DNA of 64,000 bases. Source: Nitrospira sp. Lineage in GTDB: Bacteria > Nitrospirota > Nitrospiria > Nitrospirales > Nitrospiraceae. The translations under genes and the position numbers were made by a program. Shown here piece after piece: positions 55,921 to 64,000 of this stretch; the first letter of the stretch is position 1; each line of letters begins with the position of its first letter. Below the pieces are notes generated by a model, which did not search any database, had not been told where the DNA came from, and worked only from the letters and a program-made list of their open reading frames with translations. The stretch covers positions 304,139-368,138 of the forward strand of contig JANDJI010000004.1 in the NCBI GenBank assembly GCA_024331125.1. The letters run 5' to 3'.

Positions 55921-57935
55921 TCGAATCCCTTGGCGCGCTGTTCCGCTTTCTTCAGCTCGCCGCAAATATGATTGTGATCGGCGGTTGCGTGTTTCTGGCT
56001 ATCGCCGAGGACAAGAATGCCCCTGCCGCTCCAGCCTGGTCGTCCCACGCAAGACGGGCGTTTCCATGGTTTGCTCTTGCCGTCATCGTCGGGTTGTTGG
56101 GACTCCTGGCAACAACGACGGCTCAAGCAACGGGGACCACTGAGAACGCGTGGCGCATCGATGCATGGCTCACGTTCATCCAAAAGACACGGATCGGATT
56201 CATTTGGACGCTTCGGGAAATCTGCGCCGTCGCTCTTTTAGGCGTAACCCTGTATGTCCGATTCTCTCCCGCCGCCCGATGGCGCTATGCAATCTGCGCC
56301 TCGTTCGCCATTCTGCCTCTCGCCATTGGGACACTCGCCAGCCATTCCGCGGCTGAAGAGAAATCGATCGAGGCCATTCTTCCCTATACGCTGCACCTTG
56401 TATTGGCCAGTGTCTGGCTCGGCGGATTGCCCGGCGTGCTTGCCGTCCTCTTCTCCAATCGCACGGATGCTCACTCGGCCGATCGAGCGAGGTTGCTTCC
56501 GTTGAAGCGGTTTTCGGCTATGGCGCTTCCCGTCATGGTCGCGATTATTGCGACTGGAATCGTCGTTGCTGACCGCATGGTAAGTCCAAACTATGCGGCC
56601 TTATTCGCGACCACCTACGGCTGGCTTCTCAACGCAAAGCTGGCGCTGCTCAGCGCCATTCTCTTGATCGCCGCGCGAGCGCATTTTGTCTGGCTGCCCT
56701 CGCTCGCCAACGAGAGGACCTCCTCTTCTCATGAAATACACACGCTCCGCCGCTGGTTAACGCGCGAGTTCGGTCTTGCCATCGCGTTGCTCGCAGTCGC
56801 CACCCTGTTGGCTGGAGCCGTACCCGCCAAGCACGAGGTGATTGATTATTGGCCATATCCATTCCGTTTCTCCATCGCCGCAACTTGGGACGACTGGCTT
56901 GTGAGGACACTGGTCTTCAGTGGAGTCATTCTCCTCGTCATCAGCGCCGGATTATTGGTGATGGGGGCCAGGAAACGGTGGGGTCGCACATGGCGGGTGA
57001 TAGTGCCCGCTCCGTTGCTCATTTTTTCACTGATCCTTATCTTTTATCCCATTTCTGTTCAATCATATCCCGAAACCTATCGCAAGACACCGGTGCCGTT
57101 CGACTCCATCTCGATTTCCAATGGGATGAGCATTTTCTCAGAAAACTGCGTTCCATGCCACGGACCGCAGGCCAAAGGGGACGGGCCTCTTGCGAAGACG
57201 TTGCCTAAAAAACCGATCGATCTGCTGACCGAGCCCCATACGGCCATGCACACGGCCGGTGACTTTTTCCATTGGCTCACCTACGGACGATTCAACGGCG
57301 TTATGCCGGCATTCGGCGACAAGCTGTCGGAAGAAGAGCGATGGGATGTCCTGAACTTTTTGCATGCCAATGCCCGCGGCTATCAGGCCCGCATTATTAC
57401 CCCTCGCATCCTCCCTGGACAGCCGTTCATGGTACCTCCTAATTTTTCGTATTCCGCCCACGATGGGCTCCGAGGAACCTTGAAAGACTTTCGCGGCCAA
57501 CAACACGTCTTGCTCGTGTTGTTTTCCTGGCCGGAATCACGGGTTCGCCTTGAGGAGCTACGAACAGCTTACGCTCTGCTAAGAGAACGAAATACGGCAC
57601 TCCTTGCGGTACCAATGAACGAACCCCTGTCCGACGATATGTCGTCGTTCTTAGCGGAGCTGCCTTTTCCCGTCGTGATACAAGGCGCCGCCGAGATCGG
57701 GCGAAGCTATGCGTTATTCCGCCGGACCATCACTCATCCTGATTTGTTCGGCAACGGCACGGTTCCGAAACATATGGAATTTCTGTTTGATCGTTTCGGT
57801 TATTTGCGCGCGAGGTGGATTCCCGAACGATCCGAGGGACCTGGCTGGTCCGATCTCGACTTTTTGAAACAACAGATCGATCAGCTCCAGCACGAAAAGG
57901 AAATACTTCCCCCGCCCGACGACCACGTGCACTGA
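55917..57935 (+). CDS. copD: CopD - cytochrome c - thioredoxin-fold fusion protein
   Basis: A 672-residue fusion. Residues 1-375 are a polytopic CopD-type copper-transport membrane domain of about nine helices. Residues about 395-490 form a monohaem cytochrome c with CVPCH (C411, C414, H415) and GVMPAFGDKLSEEE carrying the distal methionine. Residues about 500-655 resemble a thioredoxin/SCO-like fold (GTLKDFRGQQHVLLVLFSWP, HMEFLFDRFGYLRARWIP), but the usual CxxC is replaced by WPES. This fits copper import coupled to reduction. CopD alone is about 300 residues; the extra domains are unusual. Confidence 0.9.
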   Translation: MIESLGALFRFLQLAANMIVIGGCVFLAIAEDKNAPAAPAWSSHARRAFPWFALAVIVGLLGLLATTTAQATGTTENAWRIDAWLTFIQKTRIGFIWTLREICAVALLGVTLYVRFSPAARWRYAICASFAILPLAIGTLASHSAAEEKSIEAILPYTLHLVLASVWLGGLPGVLAVLFSNRTDAHSADRARLLPLKRFSAMALPVMVAIIATGIVVADRMVSPNYAALFATTYGWLLNAKLALLSAILLIAARAHFVWLPSLANERTSSSHEIHTLRRWLTREFGLAIALLAVATLLAGAVPAKHEVIDYWPYPFRFSIAATWDDWLVRTLVFSGVILLVISAGLLVMGARKRWGRTWRVIVPAPLLIFSLILIFYPISVQSYPETYRKTPVPFDSISISNGMSIFSENCVPCHGPQAKGDGPLAKTLPKKPIDLLTEPHTAMHTAGDFFHWLTYGRFNGVMPAFGDKLSEEERWDVLNFLHANARGYQARIITPRILPGQPFMVPPNFSYSAHDGLRGTLKDFRGQQHVLLVLFSWPESRVRLEELRTAYALLRERNTALLAVPMNEPLSDDMSSFLAELPFPVVIQGAAEIGRSYALFRRTITHPDLFGNGTVPKHMEFLFDRFGYLRARWIPERSEGPGWSDLDFLKQQIDQLQHEKEILPPPDDHVH

Positions 57936-58088
57936 GAATGTTTTCAAAGCCGGCGTCATAACTCCTGACTCGACCATCACGGGGCGATTGAACGCTTCGC
58001 TAGAGCTTGCCCCCCTGACGACCATGCCTGTAATATCCGTCCTATGCCGAATATCCGATCCTCACAGCCCTTGGATCGCACGTGACGT

Positions 58089-58898
58089 ATGGCTACCCCC
58101 AGCCTCTTGACGTCTAAAAATTTGAACGTCCGTCACGCTGCGAACATCCTGCTGCGTCACTTTCCTCAGGCTGAGACGGCGCATCATACGCGCCGCGACT
58201 ACGCCATAGCCGGCATTACCTTCGCGTGCGTGGCAGCCAGCGGTTTATTGGAAATACGAGCCAGCGTCGAGATGCAGCAGACATTGGGCATGCTCGCCTG
58301 GCTCTTCCTCATCGGTCTTTTATTCGGAGAGAACAGGGTCACCCAAATGCAAGTCGTGATCGCGGTAGTCTTTGCAACCGCCGGCGAGCATTTCGCTTCT
58401 CTCTACATGGGGGGTTATACCTATCGATTTGAGAATGTTCCAGCCTATGTTCCGCCCGGTCATGGCATGGTGTACCTCACCGCCGTCGCCTTGGCCCGTT
58501 CAGGCCTGTTTGTTCGTCATGCCAAAGGCATTGCCGGGTTTGTCATTCTCGTTTGGGGAACATGGGCTGTGTGGGGCATCAGCGGCTATCCTGAGCGAGG
58601 AGATTGGGTGGGAGCCTTGCTTTTCGGCATTTTCCTCGTCTGGTTGATTCTCGGCCGCTCGCCGATGGTCTATGTCGCCGCATTCTTCATCACAACCTGG
58701 TTGGAACTCATTGGAACCGCCGTCGGAGCATGGCGCTGGGCCTCGATTGATCCGCTGCTTGGCTGGCCGCAGGGTAATCCACCAAGCGGCGTAGGCGCCT
58801 GGTACTGTCTGGTTGATGCCGTCGCTATCGGCAGTGCCCAACCACTGTTGAGTTTGCTTAAAAGCGTTCACGGCCGCCTTCGATTGAAGAGCTCATAA
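58089..58898 (+). CDS. Polytopic membrane protein of unknown function
   Basis: A 269-residue integral membrane protein with about seven helices. Notable conserved-looking pieces are GEHFASLYMGGYTYRFENVP, PPGHGMVYLTAVALARSG and LGWPQGNPPSGVGAWYCLVD; several His and Tyr face the same loops. No named family recognised. It stands 153 bases after the CopD fusion in the same direction, so it probably belongs to the same copper/AMO-associated cluster. Confidence 0.8.
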   Translation: MATPSLLTSKNLNVRHAANILLRHFPQAETAHHTRRDYAIAGITFACVAASGLLEIRASVEMQQTLGMLAWLFLIGLLFGENRVTQMQVVIAVVFATAGEHFASLYMGGYTYRFENVPAYVPPGHGMVYLTAVALARSGLFVRHAKGIAGFVILVWGTWAVWGISGYPERGDWVGALLFGIFLVWLILGRSPMVYVAAFFITTWLELIGTAVGAWRWASIDPLLGWPQGNPPSGVGAWYCLVDAVAIGSAQPLLSLLKSVHGRLRLKSS

Positions 58899-59114
58899 TG
58901 GCTGCTCTCGTCGCGGGCGATATGTTACCGTGGGTATGGGCTGGAAGCCCTTCTGACAGCCAGGGAAAGTCCTCGCCGTGCCCATGAGGAAGAAAAAGGT
59001 GAGGACATGAAGACGGATCAGAAAGTCATCATGAGCCTGCTGAAGTTGGAGTGACCTTCCCCCGATTTCACAGACACCTCCAGAAGTGGGAGAATGCTGA
59101 AATTGGAGGGCAGG

Positions 59115-59411
59115 ATGAGCACGACGACACGACGGTCGTGTACAGCGACATTCAAGGAAGAAGCGGTGCGCTTAGTCCGGGAGTCCGGGCACCCCGTGGC
59201 CCAGGTGGCGCGGGATCTGGGCATTGCCGCTCATCTCCTCTACCGATGGCAAGCGGAACAGCAGCAGGCCGAGGGGCGTGGGCAGACCCGGCAATCCGTC
59301 AGGGCTGAGCAGGCGGAACTGGCCCAGCTCCGGCGTGAAAATGCGGGCTTGAAGCAAGAGCGGGATTTTTTAAAGCGTGCGGCGGCGTGCTTCGCGAAGG
59401 AAGCGCGATGA
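59115..59411 (+). CDS. IS3-family transposase OrfA
   Basis: A 98-residue DNA-binding subunit with the IS3 OrfA helix-turn-helix (FKEEAVRLVRESGHPVAQVA, LGIAAHLLYRWQAE) and a leucine-zipper-like helix (ELAQLRRENAGLKQERDFLK) ending ACFAKEAR. Intact. In active IS3 elements OrfA fuses with OrfB by programmed -1 frameshift; OrfB begins here in the -1 frame with overlapping ATGA. Confidence 0.92.
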   Translation: MSTTTRRSCTATFKEEAVRLVRESGHPVAQVARDLGIAAHLLYRWQAEQQQAEGRGQTRQSVRAEQAELAQLRRENAGLKQERDFLKRAAACFAKEAR

Positions 59412-60270
59412 GATACCGAGTGATCCGGCAATACGACCGTTGCTATCCGATCCGCCTGATGTGCCGCGTCCTCGCGGTCTCGGCGGCAGGTTATTACGCG
59501 TGGCGATCACGGCCAGAGAGTCTCCGCTCACGACAAGCGCGCACCTTGCTCTCGGCGATTTGCGTGCTCCACCACGAGTCGCGAGAAACTTACGGCAGTC
59601 CCCGCATCTGGGCTGCCCTGGTCAAGCAAGGACATTGCACTGGCGAGCATCGCGTGGCTCGGCTCATGCGTGGGGCAGGGATTCGGGCGAAGACCGTGAC
59701 CAGTGGGGGGCCACCACTCAGTCCCAGCATCGGTTCCCGGTGGCCGCGAACACCCTGGATCGGACCTTCACCGTCGCGGCGCCCAATCAGGTGGGGGCCG
59801 GGGACTTGACCTATGTCTGGACGCTGGAGGGCTGGCTCTATCTGGCCGTCCTGCTAGATCTGTACTCACGCCGAGTGGGCGGCTGGGCTATGGGACAGCG
59901 GTTAACCGTCGATCTGACCGAGCAGGCCCTCGCGATGGCGCTGGCGACCCGAGCTCCCAGGGCGGGGCTCCTGCACCACTCGGACCGCGGCAGTCAGTAT
60001 GCCGCCACGAGCTATCAGCGTCTGCTTGATGAGTACGGCCTCATCCCGAGCATGAGCCGCAAAGGGAACTGCTGGGATAACGCTTGTGGGGAGAGCTTCT
60101 TCGGAACACTGAAGCGCGAGCTCGTGTATCAGCGGCGGTCCATGACGCGGAGCGAAGCGACTCAGGACGTCTTCGAATACATTGAGGTGTTCTATAATCG
60201 GCAGCGCCGCCACTCAACCCTCGGCTATCACTCCCCGGCCGAGTACGAAGCGAGCGCGGCTGTCGCGTAA
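59408..60270 (+). pseudogene. IS3-family transposase OrfB, single frameshift
   Basis: The catalytic subunit starts MRYRVIRQYDRCYPIRLMCR in one frame and continues correctly to GIRAKTVT at about 59703. From there the sense passes to another frame: WGATTQSQHRFPVAANTLDR and on. The usual protein would read KTVTKWxATTQS, so a single base is missing at about 59702-59706, next to a run of six G. The DDE residues downstream are kept (GDLTYVWTLEGW, HHSDRGSQY, CGESFFGTLKRE). One ribosomal slip would restore it, but as written it is broken. Confidence 0.88.
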
Positions 60271-61131
60271 CCCGGTGTCCGCAAAATTGGGGGAAGATCA
60301 GTGAAGCCACTGGGCAACATCGTCTGGACCTGCAAGCTCATGGGTTACAACCGTGGTAGCTTCAGTCGGTTCAAAGAACTGTACGAGACGACGGCAAGGC
60401 TACCCCCGTCCCTCTTCCGGTAAAAGCTGATCCTGCCAAGCCGACTGCGCCTCTAGACTGAGACGGCCGTAGTCGTTTTGACGATCGAACGACCTGCCTG
60501 GGGCAGCTCCTCGTCGCCATGAGTTCTGCAATCGGAGCTCACGATCCTGCTCACTGGCGCCGCTGCACCTGGGGCAGGCAGAGTTGAAACGAGCGTGACC
60601 CAAGACGGCTGGATCCTGACTGAGGCCTGAGTGGGATCGCTCGAACGTGCAAGGCGAACAAAGAATTCACAGGGATTTCAAGAGCGAGTGTGTCGGCTTT
60701 GTGGGGTCCAGAATACCTTTTCTGCCGGCACGCTGAAGGCGCCGTCCGGATTTATTAGCAGACATTCTTCTTACCTCTATATCATGGTCGGCTTGACCAA
60801 ACCGTTTAATCGCAAACACCAGTAACCACGGCCGAACGATCCGTTCAATGATCGAATAACGCCCGTCTCCAATGAGCAGGGCATCTCTCTGAACCGATCC
60901 TTATGATCGAGGCACAGAGTATTGTGTGCCCCTCACCGCTGCGAGTCAGTGCGCTATCTCGTGCTTAAAGATATCGAGCATACCCGCACTGAGACCAAGT
61001 ACCCGTAGACCACCAGCATCAGCGAGTTCGTTCACAAGACGCTGCACAATAGAAGATTTATCAGACACTCGACGCGCGTTGCAAACAGACCTGAATGCAC
61101 GGCTCACGAAGTACAATGCACGTCGCTCCTA

Positions 61132-61481
61132 ACATGGCGCTGATACTGCGGCGAGATGCTAATACAACCATTTCCTGGCACCATGCACTGAGGAAGGAAA
61201 AGATGCTGCCGCGTGCCCCCTAACTCACAATCTTTGAGATGAAGTCTTTGGTATTTACAATTTATAGTGAAGGTAAAGCAATTCTTTCTTTACCAGTAGG
61301 CTCAAAATTGGGAAGACTCATACTCTCTCAGGCGAGTAAACGGTTTTGTCTGAAAATTCTAGAGCACCGGCTTATCCATAACTAAGTAAGCAGACATTTC
61401 ATAGGGATCGCCCCTGTTTCTGTAAAGGCATTTTTAAATTCGGGTTTAGTCTTTATTGTTGAAATATGCTTACCATATAAA
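61132..61481. other. AT-rich junction between IS remnants and the amo genes
   Basis: No gene on either strand. The composition changes abruptly from GC-rich IS sequence to AT-rich sequence from about 61240. Only the terminator of amoB at its right end is recognisable. Confidence 0.55.
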
Positions 61482-61517
61482 AAAGAGGTGCCTCCCTAAA
61501 AAAGGAGACACCTCTTT
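61482..61517 (-). terminator. Bidirectional-looking terminator after amoB
   Basis: A 14-pair stem (AAAGAGGTGCCTCC / GGAGACACCTCTTT, one mismatch) with an eight-base loop. T runs flank it on both strands (TTTTTATTA on plus, TTTTTTATA on minus), so it can end amoCAB transcription and block reading from the IS side. Confidence 0.92.
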
Positions 61518-61544
61518 TTATTATTTCTGAATTAAATTCTTAGC

Positions 61545-62804
61545 TTATGCTCCCAATCGTGTAAAGACAGGAAGCACAGGAGCCCACACAGGATTAATAA
61601 GACGCTCGCCTGATTCGGTCCACGACATCAACAACCCCGCAAATCGCTGGTCGGGATCGTGAAGAATATCCACCAGTCGCTGGACTTCCCACAAAACATC
61701 CTTTGACTCTATGTGAATGTCGACAGTTTGACCAGGCTGTATCGGAGCCTCATTATCCATAGTCAGTCCAGCTGTAGCAATAAGCTCCTGTGGGTAGTTT
61801 GGATCGAGCTTTGCTGCTCCTACTTTGTTCGTAAATCGAATACCAGCCGTTGTGAATTCACCGATACTGACAGGTTCAGTCCCATTGTTGGTGGCGTGAA
61901 CCGTCATACGAAGAGCACGACCTGGCACATCATATTCGGCGTGCGTAACTTCGACCACTAGTGGATTCGGCTTTATTGGAAGCGGTTTAACCTTTGCTTC
62001 ACCAGCCTGCAGCGGCACAGTAATAGGGTGCTTTGCCTCTGCAGCGAGATAGCCGATGGTGACAACCGCCACAGTAAATACGAGAAGACCTATGGCGAGC
62101 TTGCGATCAACTGGATCTAGCAGAAGCTCATCACCATAAGCGGCAAGTACACGAGCCCGAATCAAGTACATGGGACGAACCATGAACCAACCCACCCAAA
62201 ACAAGGCAACAGATGCCCAGAATATATGCCACATGATTCCGGTCATCCCGCCTTCTGTTTCCGAGTCAAATGTTTCCCCAGTCAGAGTTTTGATTGGGTT
62301 TGTAAAGTCAGCGTATCGGCCCGTGATATCCATCCACCCGCCCGGTCCAGCGATGGGACCGGCCTCTTTAACAGAGAACATAGGATGAATATGGTGATGT
62401 CCAGGAAGTCGCGCCTTCAATGTGATCTCATATTCATAATCACGCCCGATTTCCATAGGGCCAGATACAAACATCGGCACCCCTCCCACCTTTGTGCTTA
62501 GACGCACAAAAACAGAACTGGGGGAGCCAACATTGACGAACGTTCGATGAGGCTTCACCACCGCACGAGGCCAATCCTCAGACAGGTGAAATTTTCCCCT
62601 CAAGTATGTGACATCATTAACTGCAGTGCTTTTCCCTACCCATTCAGTGTCATACCAATTAACGGTGCGCATCCGCAGAAATGGTTCCTGCGAACGTTCT
62701 CCATGTGCAAAGGCTGGAGTGGTATCAAACATCGGCGTGAACGCCAACGTCGCCACTCCGCAGAATCCCAGCATCCACAGCTTGAAGACGTGTTTGACGT
62801 TCAT
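61545..62804 (-). CDS. amoB: Ammonia monooxygenase subunit B
   Basis: The 419-residue copper-binding subunit of ammonia monooxygenase, exported and held by two membrane helices. Signal cleavage after AFA leaves mature His34-Gly-Glu, followed by [19 protein letters not shown]. The copper-site histidines corresponding to PmoB H137 and H139 are H138 and H140 in GHHHIHPMF. Both cupredoxin-like domains and the helices ([38 protein letters not shown]) are intact. It overlaps amoA by ATGA. Its codons are AT-richer than those of most other genes here. Confidence 0.98.
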   Translation of the reverse strand: MNVKHVFKLWMLGFCGVATLAFTPMFDTTPAFAHGERSQEPFLRMRTVNWYDTEWVGKSTAVNDVTYLRGKFHLSEDWPRAVVKPHRTFVNVGSPSSVFVRLSTKVGGVPMFVSGPMEIGRDYEYEITLKARLPGHHHIHPMFSVKEAGPIAGPGGWMDITGRYADFTNPIKTLTGETFDSETEGGMTGIMWHIFWASVALFWVGWFMVRPMYLIRARVLAAYGDELLLDPVDRKLAIGLLVFTVAVVTIGYLAAEAKHPITVPLQAGEAKVKPLPIKPNPLVVEVTHAEYDVPGRALRMTVHATNNGTEPVSIGEFTTAGIRFTNKVGAAKLDPNYPQELIATAGLTMDNEAPIQPGQTVDIHIESKDVLWEVQRLVDILHDPDQRFAGLLMSWTESGERLINPVWAPVLPVFTRLGA

Positions 62805-63646
62805 GCTTTCCCCCCAGAGAGTTTGGCCTTATCCGCGTGAGCCAATGTTGCATAGGCAAAAACATCGTAGACCTTCGTGGTCCGCTTTCTGTCATCCGTG
62901 AAATAGAAATAGGATGTGCAGAAGAACTTTCCAAACTGCCACCAGAGGATATACATCAATGAAGAGGCGAATGCAGCGAAGAACGAGGAAATCATTGTGC
63001 TGTGTCCGCCGAACGTCCGCAACGATCCAACCTCAATCATACGAATATATTCAGGGGTACCAGTCCGCACATACATGAAGCCCATATAGTCGGCCCAAGA
63101 AAGCAACGTCCCGTCCACCACGAGCGGAGTGTGGCTGTAAGCAAAAATGGGCCAATTGCTCGGATAGAATAGAATCGCGTACATCCAGGCCCCAATTACC
63201 GCGGTCAAAGTCCAGTTTCTAGTCAACAACAAGGTGAAATCAAGAACTAAGGCGCTAGGAAGCAGAGTGGCTGGCATAACGAAATTTGGTGGATAATTGG
63301 ACCACCACCACCAAGAAGTGTAAACTGCGACCCATTTCCCAGCACCTAACGCTAGAATAGTGATCGTTGCTCCGAACGGCTGACGATAATTGACCCAATT
63401 ATAATATTGGAGAGCGGCGCAGAAGGTAATTGTGGTGATAGGCGTCACAATCGGCCACCACTGGCGGTCCTTCCAATCCAACCAGAAATCCCAGTCACCG
63501 CACAACAAAGCGGTGTGCATGTGAAAAGTTCCGACGATGGTCACGAACAAAATAGGAATAAAATAAATGTAATCAATGTGCCGCGACATCGCCACTCCCT
63601 CTGGAGGCAACTTTGCGGCTTTGATTATTTCATCCGTTCTAAACAT
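62801..63646 (-). CDS. amoA: Ammonia monooxygenase subunit A
   Basis: The 281-residue integral-membrane subunit. Recognised from [37 protein letters not shown], the [20 protein letters not shown] helix, [20 protein letters not shown] and [21 protein letters not shown] start it at the ATG at 63646, with GGAGG nine bases ahead; an in-frame TTG at 63655 abuts the Shine-Dalgarno sequence and is unlikely. It oxidises ammonia to hydroxylamine together with AmoB and AmoC. Confidence 0.98.
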   Translation of the reverse strand: MFRTDEIIKAAKLPPEGVAMSRHIDYIYFIPILFVTIVGTFHMHTALLCGDWDFWLDWKDRQWWPIVTPITTITFCAALQYYNWVNYRQPFGATITILALGAGKWVAVYTSWWWWSNYPPNFVMPATLLPSALVLDFTLLLTRNWTLTAVIGAWMYAILFYPSNWPIFAYSHTPLVVDGTLLSWADYMGFMYVRTGTPEYIRMIEVGSLRTFGGHSTMISSFFAAFASSLMYILWWQFGKFFCTSYFYFTDDRKRTTKVYDVFAYATLAHADKAKLSGGKA

Positions 63647-63684
63647 TTCGGACAACCTCCCTTATCCAAACCGACCAGTTAGTA

Positions 63685-63708
63685 GGCCTCCTGTTTAAAC
63701 AGGAGGCC
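63685..63708 (-). promoter_or_regulatory. Perfect palindrome between amoC and amoA
   Basis: GGCCTCCTG TTTAAA CAGGAGGCC, a perfect 24-base palindrome that folds into a nine-pair hairpin. No T run follows on the minus strand, so it looks like an RNA processing or stability element between amoC and amoA, not a simple terminator. Confidence 0.85.
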
Positions 63709-63767
63709 CTTATCTAACCGACCTCTTTATTTTAGGTTAATCGTCTCGGCAAAATAACACCCTTACC

Positions 63768-64000
63768 TTAGTAGCCTGCTTTGGCGTTGGGGTTGACCTG
63801 GCTGGGGAACGGATCCAGGATGCTCTTGGGCGCCCCGTTCCAAATCACATCCGCCAAGTTCGACATGCGGCTCACAATCTGCGCCGCCACGCCGCCGGCC
63901 GCCCCGAACAACCCGCACCAGCCCAACGTCACAAAGCCCCAATGCAACGGCGCCGCAAACAACTCGTCCACAAACCAAAACGCATGGCCCCACTCATTGA
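63768..64000 (-). CDS. amoC: Ammonia monooxygenase subunit C, C-terminal part
   Basis: The last 77 codons of amoC; the N-terminal two thirds lie beyond the right edge. It reads [20 protein letters not shown], then [20 protein letters not shown] and ends [11 protein letters not shown]. This is the typical AmoC C-terminus, with the last membrane helix. It is clearly GC-rich, unlike amoA and amoB beside it. The stop TAA is at 63768-63770. Confidence 0.95.
   Translation of the reverse strand, partial: NEWGHAFWFVDELFAAPLHWGFVTLGWCGLFGAAGGVAAQIVSRMSNLADVIWNGAPKSILDPFPSQVNPNAKAGY

Larger units (their letters stand above)
59053..60299 (+). mobile_element. IS3-family insertion sequence, about 1.25 kb, inactive
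   Basis: Terminal inverted repeats of about 25 bases: the left end reads GACCTTCCCCCGATTTCACA and the right end, complemented, GATCTTCCCCCAATTTTGCG. With these ends a three-base direct repeat AGT flanks the element (59050-59052 and 60300-60302), as expected for IS3-family transposition. It carries orfA and a frameshifted orfB and sits inside an older IS481-type transposase gene. Confidence 0.9.
59006..61131 (+). pseudogene. IS481-type transposase remnant split by an IS3 element
   Basis: Three fragments of one transposase can be read. The N-terminus MKTDQKVIMSLLKLE lies at 59006-59050. It resumes after the IS3 element at about 60301-60420 as KPLGNIVWTCKLMGYNRGSF with SRFKELYET. The C-terminal part at about 60909-61131 reads RGTEYC, then LKDIEHTRTETKYP with a stop, and in a shifted frame ALQTDLNARLTKYNARRS. 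These match the order found in IS481-family transposases. Frameshifts and stops make it non-functional. Bases 60424-60908 in between are not recognisable. Confidence 0.7.

Noticed and set aside
60631..60825. 64-codon plus-strand frame in the IS remnant region
   Set aside because: Lies in decayed transposon DNA; composition and sequence do not suggest a real protein.

Overview
The window is a piece of a comammox-type Nitrospira chromosome. The right edge carries ammonia monooxygenase genes in the order amoC-amoA-amoB on the minus strand, with amoC cut by the window edge. Beside them lie three AmoE/AmoD-like copper proteins, CopC, a CopD fusion and two bacterioferritins. Most of the window is GC-rich (about 60 % by eye), but amoA, amoB and their flank are clearly AT-richer. 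The amo set combined with Nitrospira-style genes points to a complete ammonia oxidiser. The clade cannot be fixed from sequence reading alone.

Left part (1-23 kb): partial ileS and nadA (minus strand), then a TPP riboswitch with its terminator controlling thiC and a His-type thi4, followed by TPR, pseudo-receiver and YgfZ-like genes. At 9.1-11.2 kb a PD-(D/E)XK-like protein is followed by a structure with all the marks of an integron attC site. After it come a group II truncated haemoglobin, a PD40 propeller protein, a seven-repeat FG-GAP lipoprotein, a PhoD phosphatase, and assorted envelope and metabolic genes (acyltransferase, DMT exporter, GH13 enzyme).

Middle part (23-41 kb): methyltransferase, M32 carboxypeptidase and a Panacea-like gene, then an iron regulon. 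This holds Fur, a ferric-iron ABC importer (fbpABC type), exbB-exbD-tonB, and a FecA-like receptor translationally coupled to a Com-like zinc ribbon. Fur-box-like palindromes lie in front of these units. An HD-GYP protein, an AraC regulator and a MacAB-like four-gene export system follow.

Right-middle part (41-53 kb): the most unusual block. It combines a secreted cupredoxin lipoprotein, two proteins with VPLPGA/VPGA C-terminal sorting signals, a second TonB, two exported chelatase-fold (CbiX/CbiK-like) proteins, a haemoglobin/haem-type TonB receptor, an OmpR-type regulator with a degenerate receiver, a PepSY-type membrane protein and two bacterioferritins with complementary residue losses. 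I read it as a candidate periplasmic metallo-tetrapyrrole or metal acquisition system feeding the haem- and copper-rich nitrification machinery.

Right end (53-64 kb): three paralogous exported proteins whose predicted mature N-terminus is His-Gly, CopC, a CopD-cytochrome c-thioredoxin-fold fusion and a polytopic membrane protein. A frameshifted IS3-family element then sits inside the wreck of an IS481-type transposase gene, next to the amoB terminator and the amo genes.
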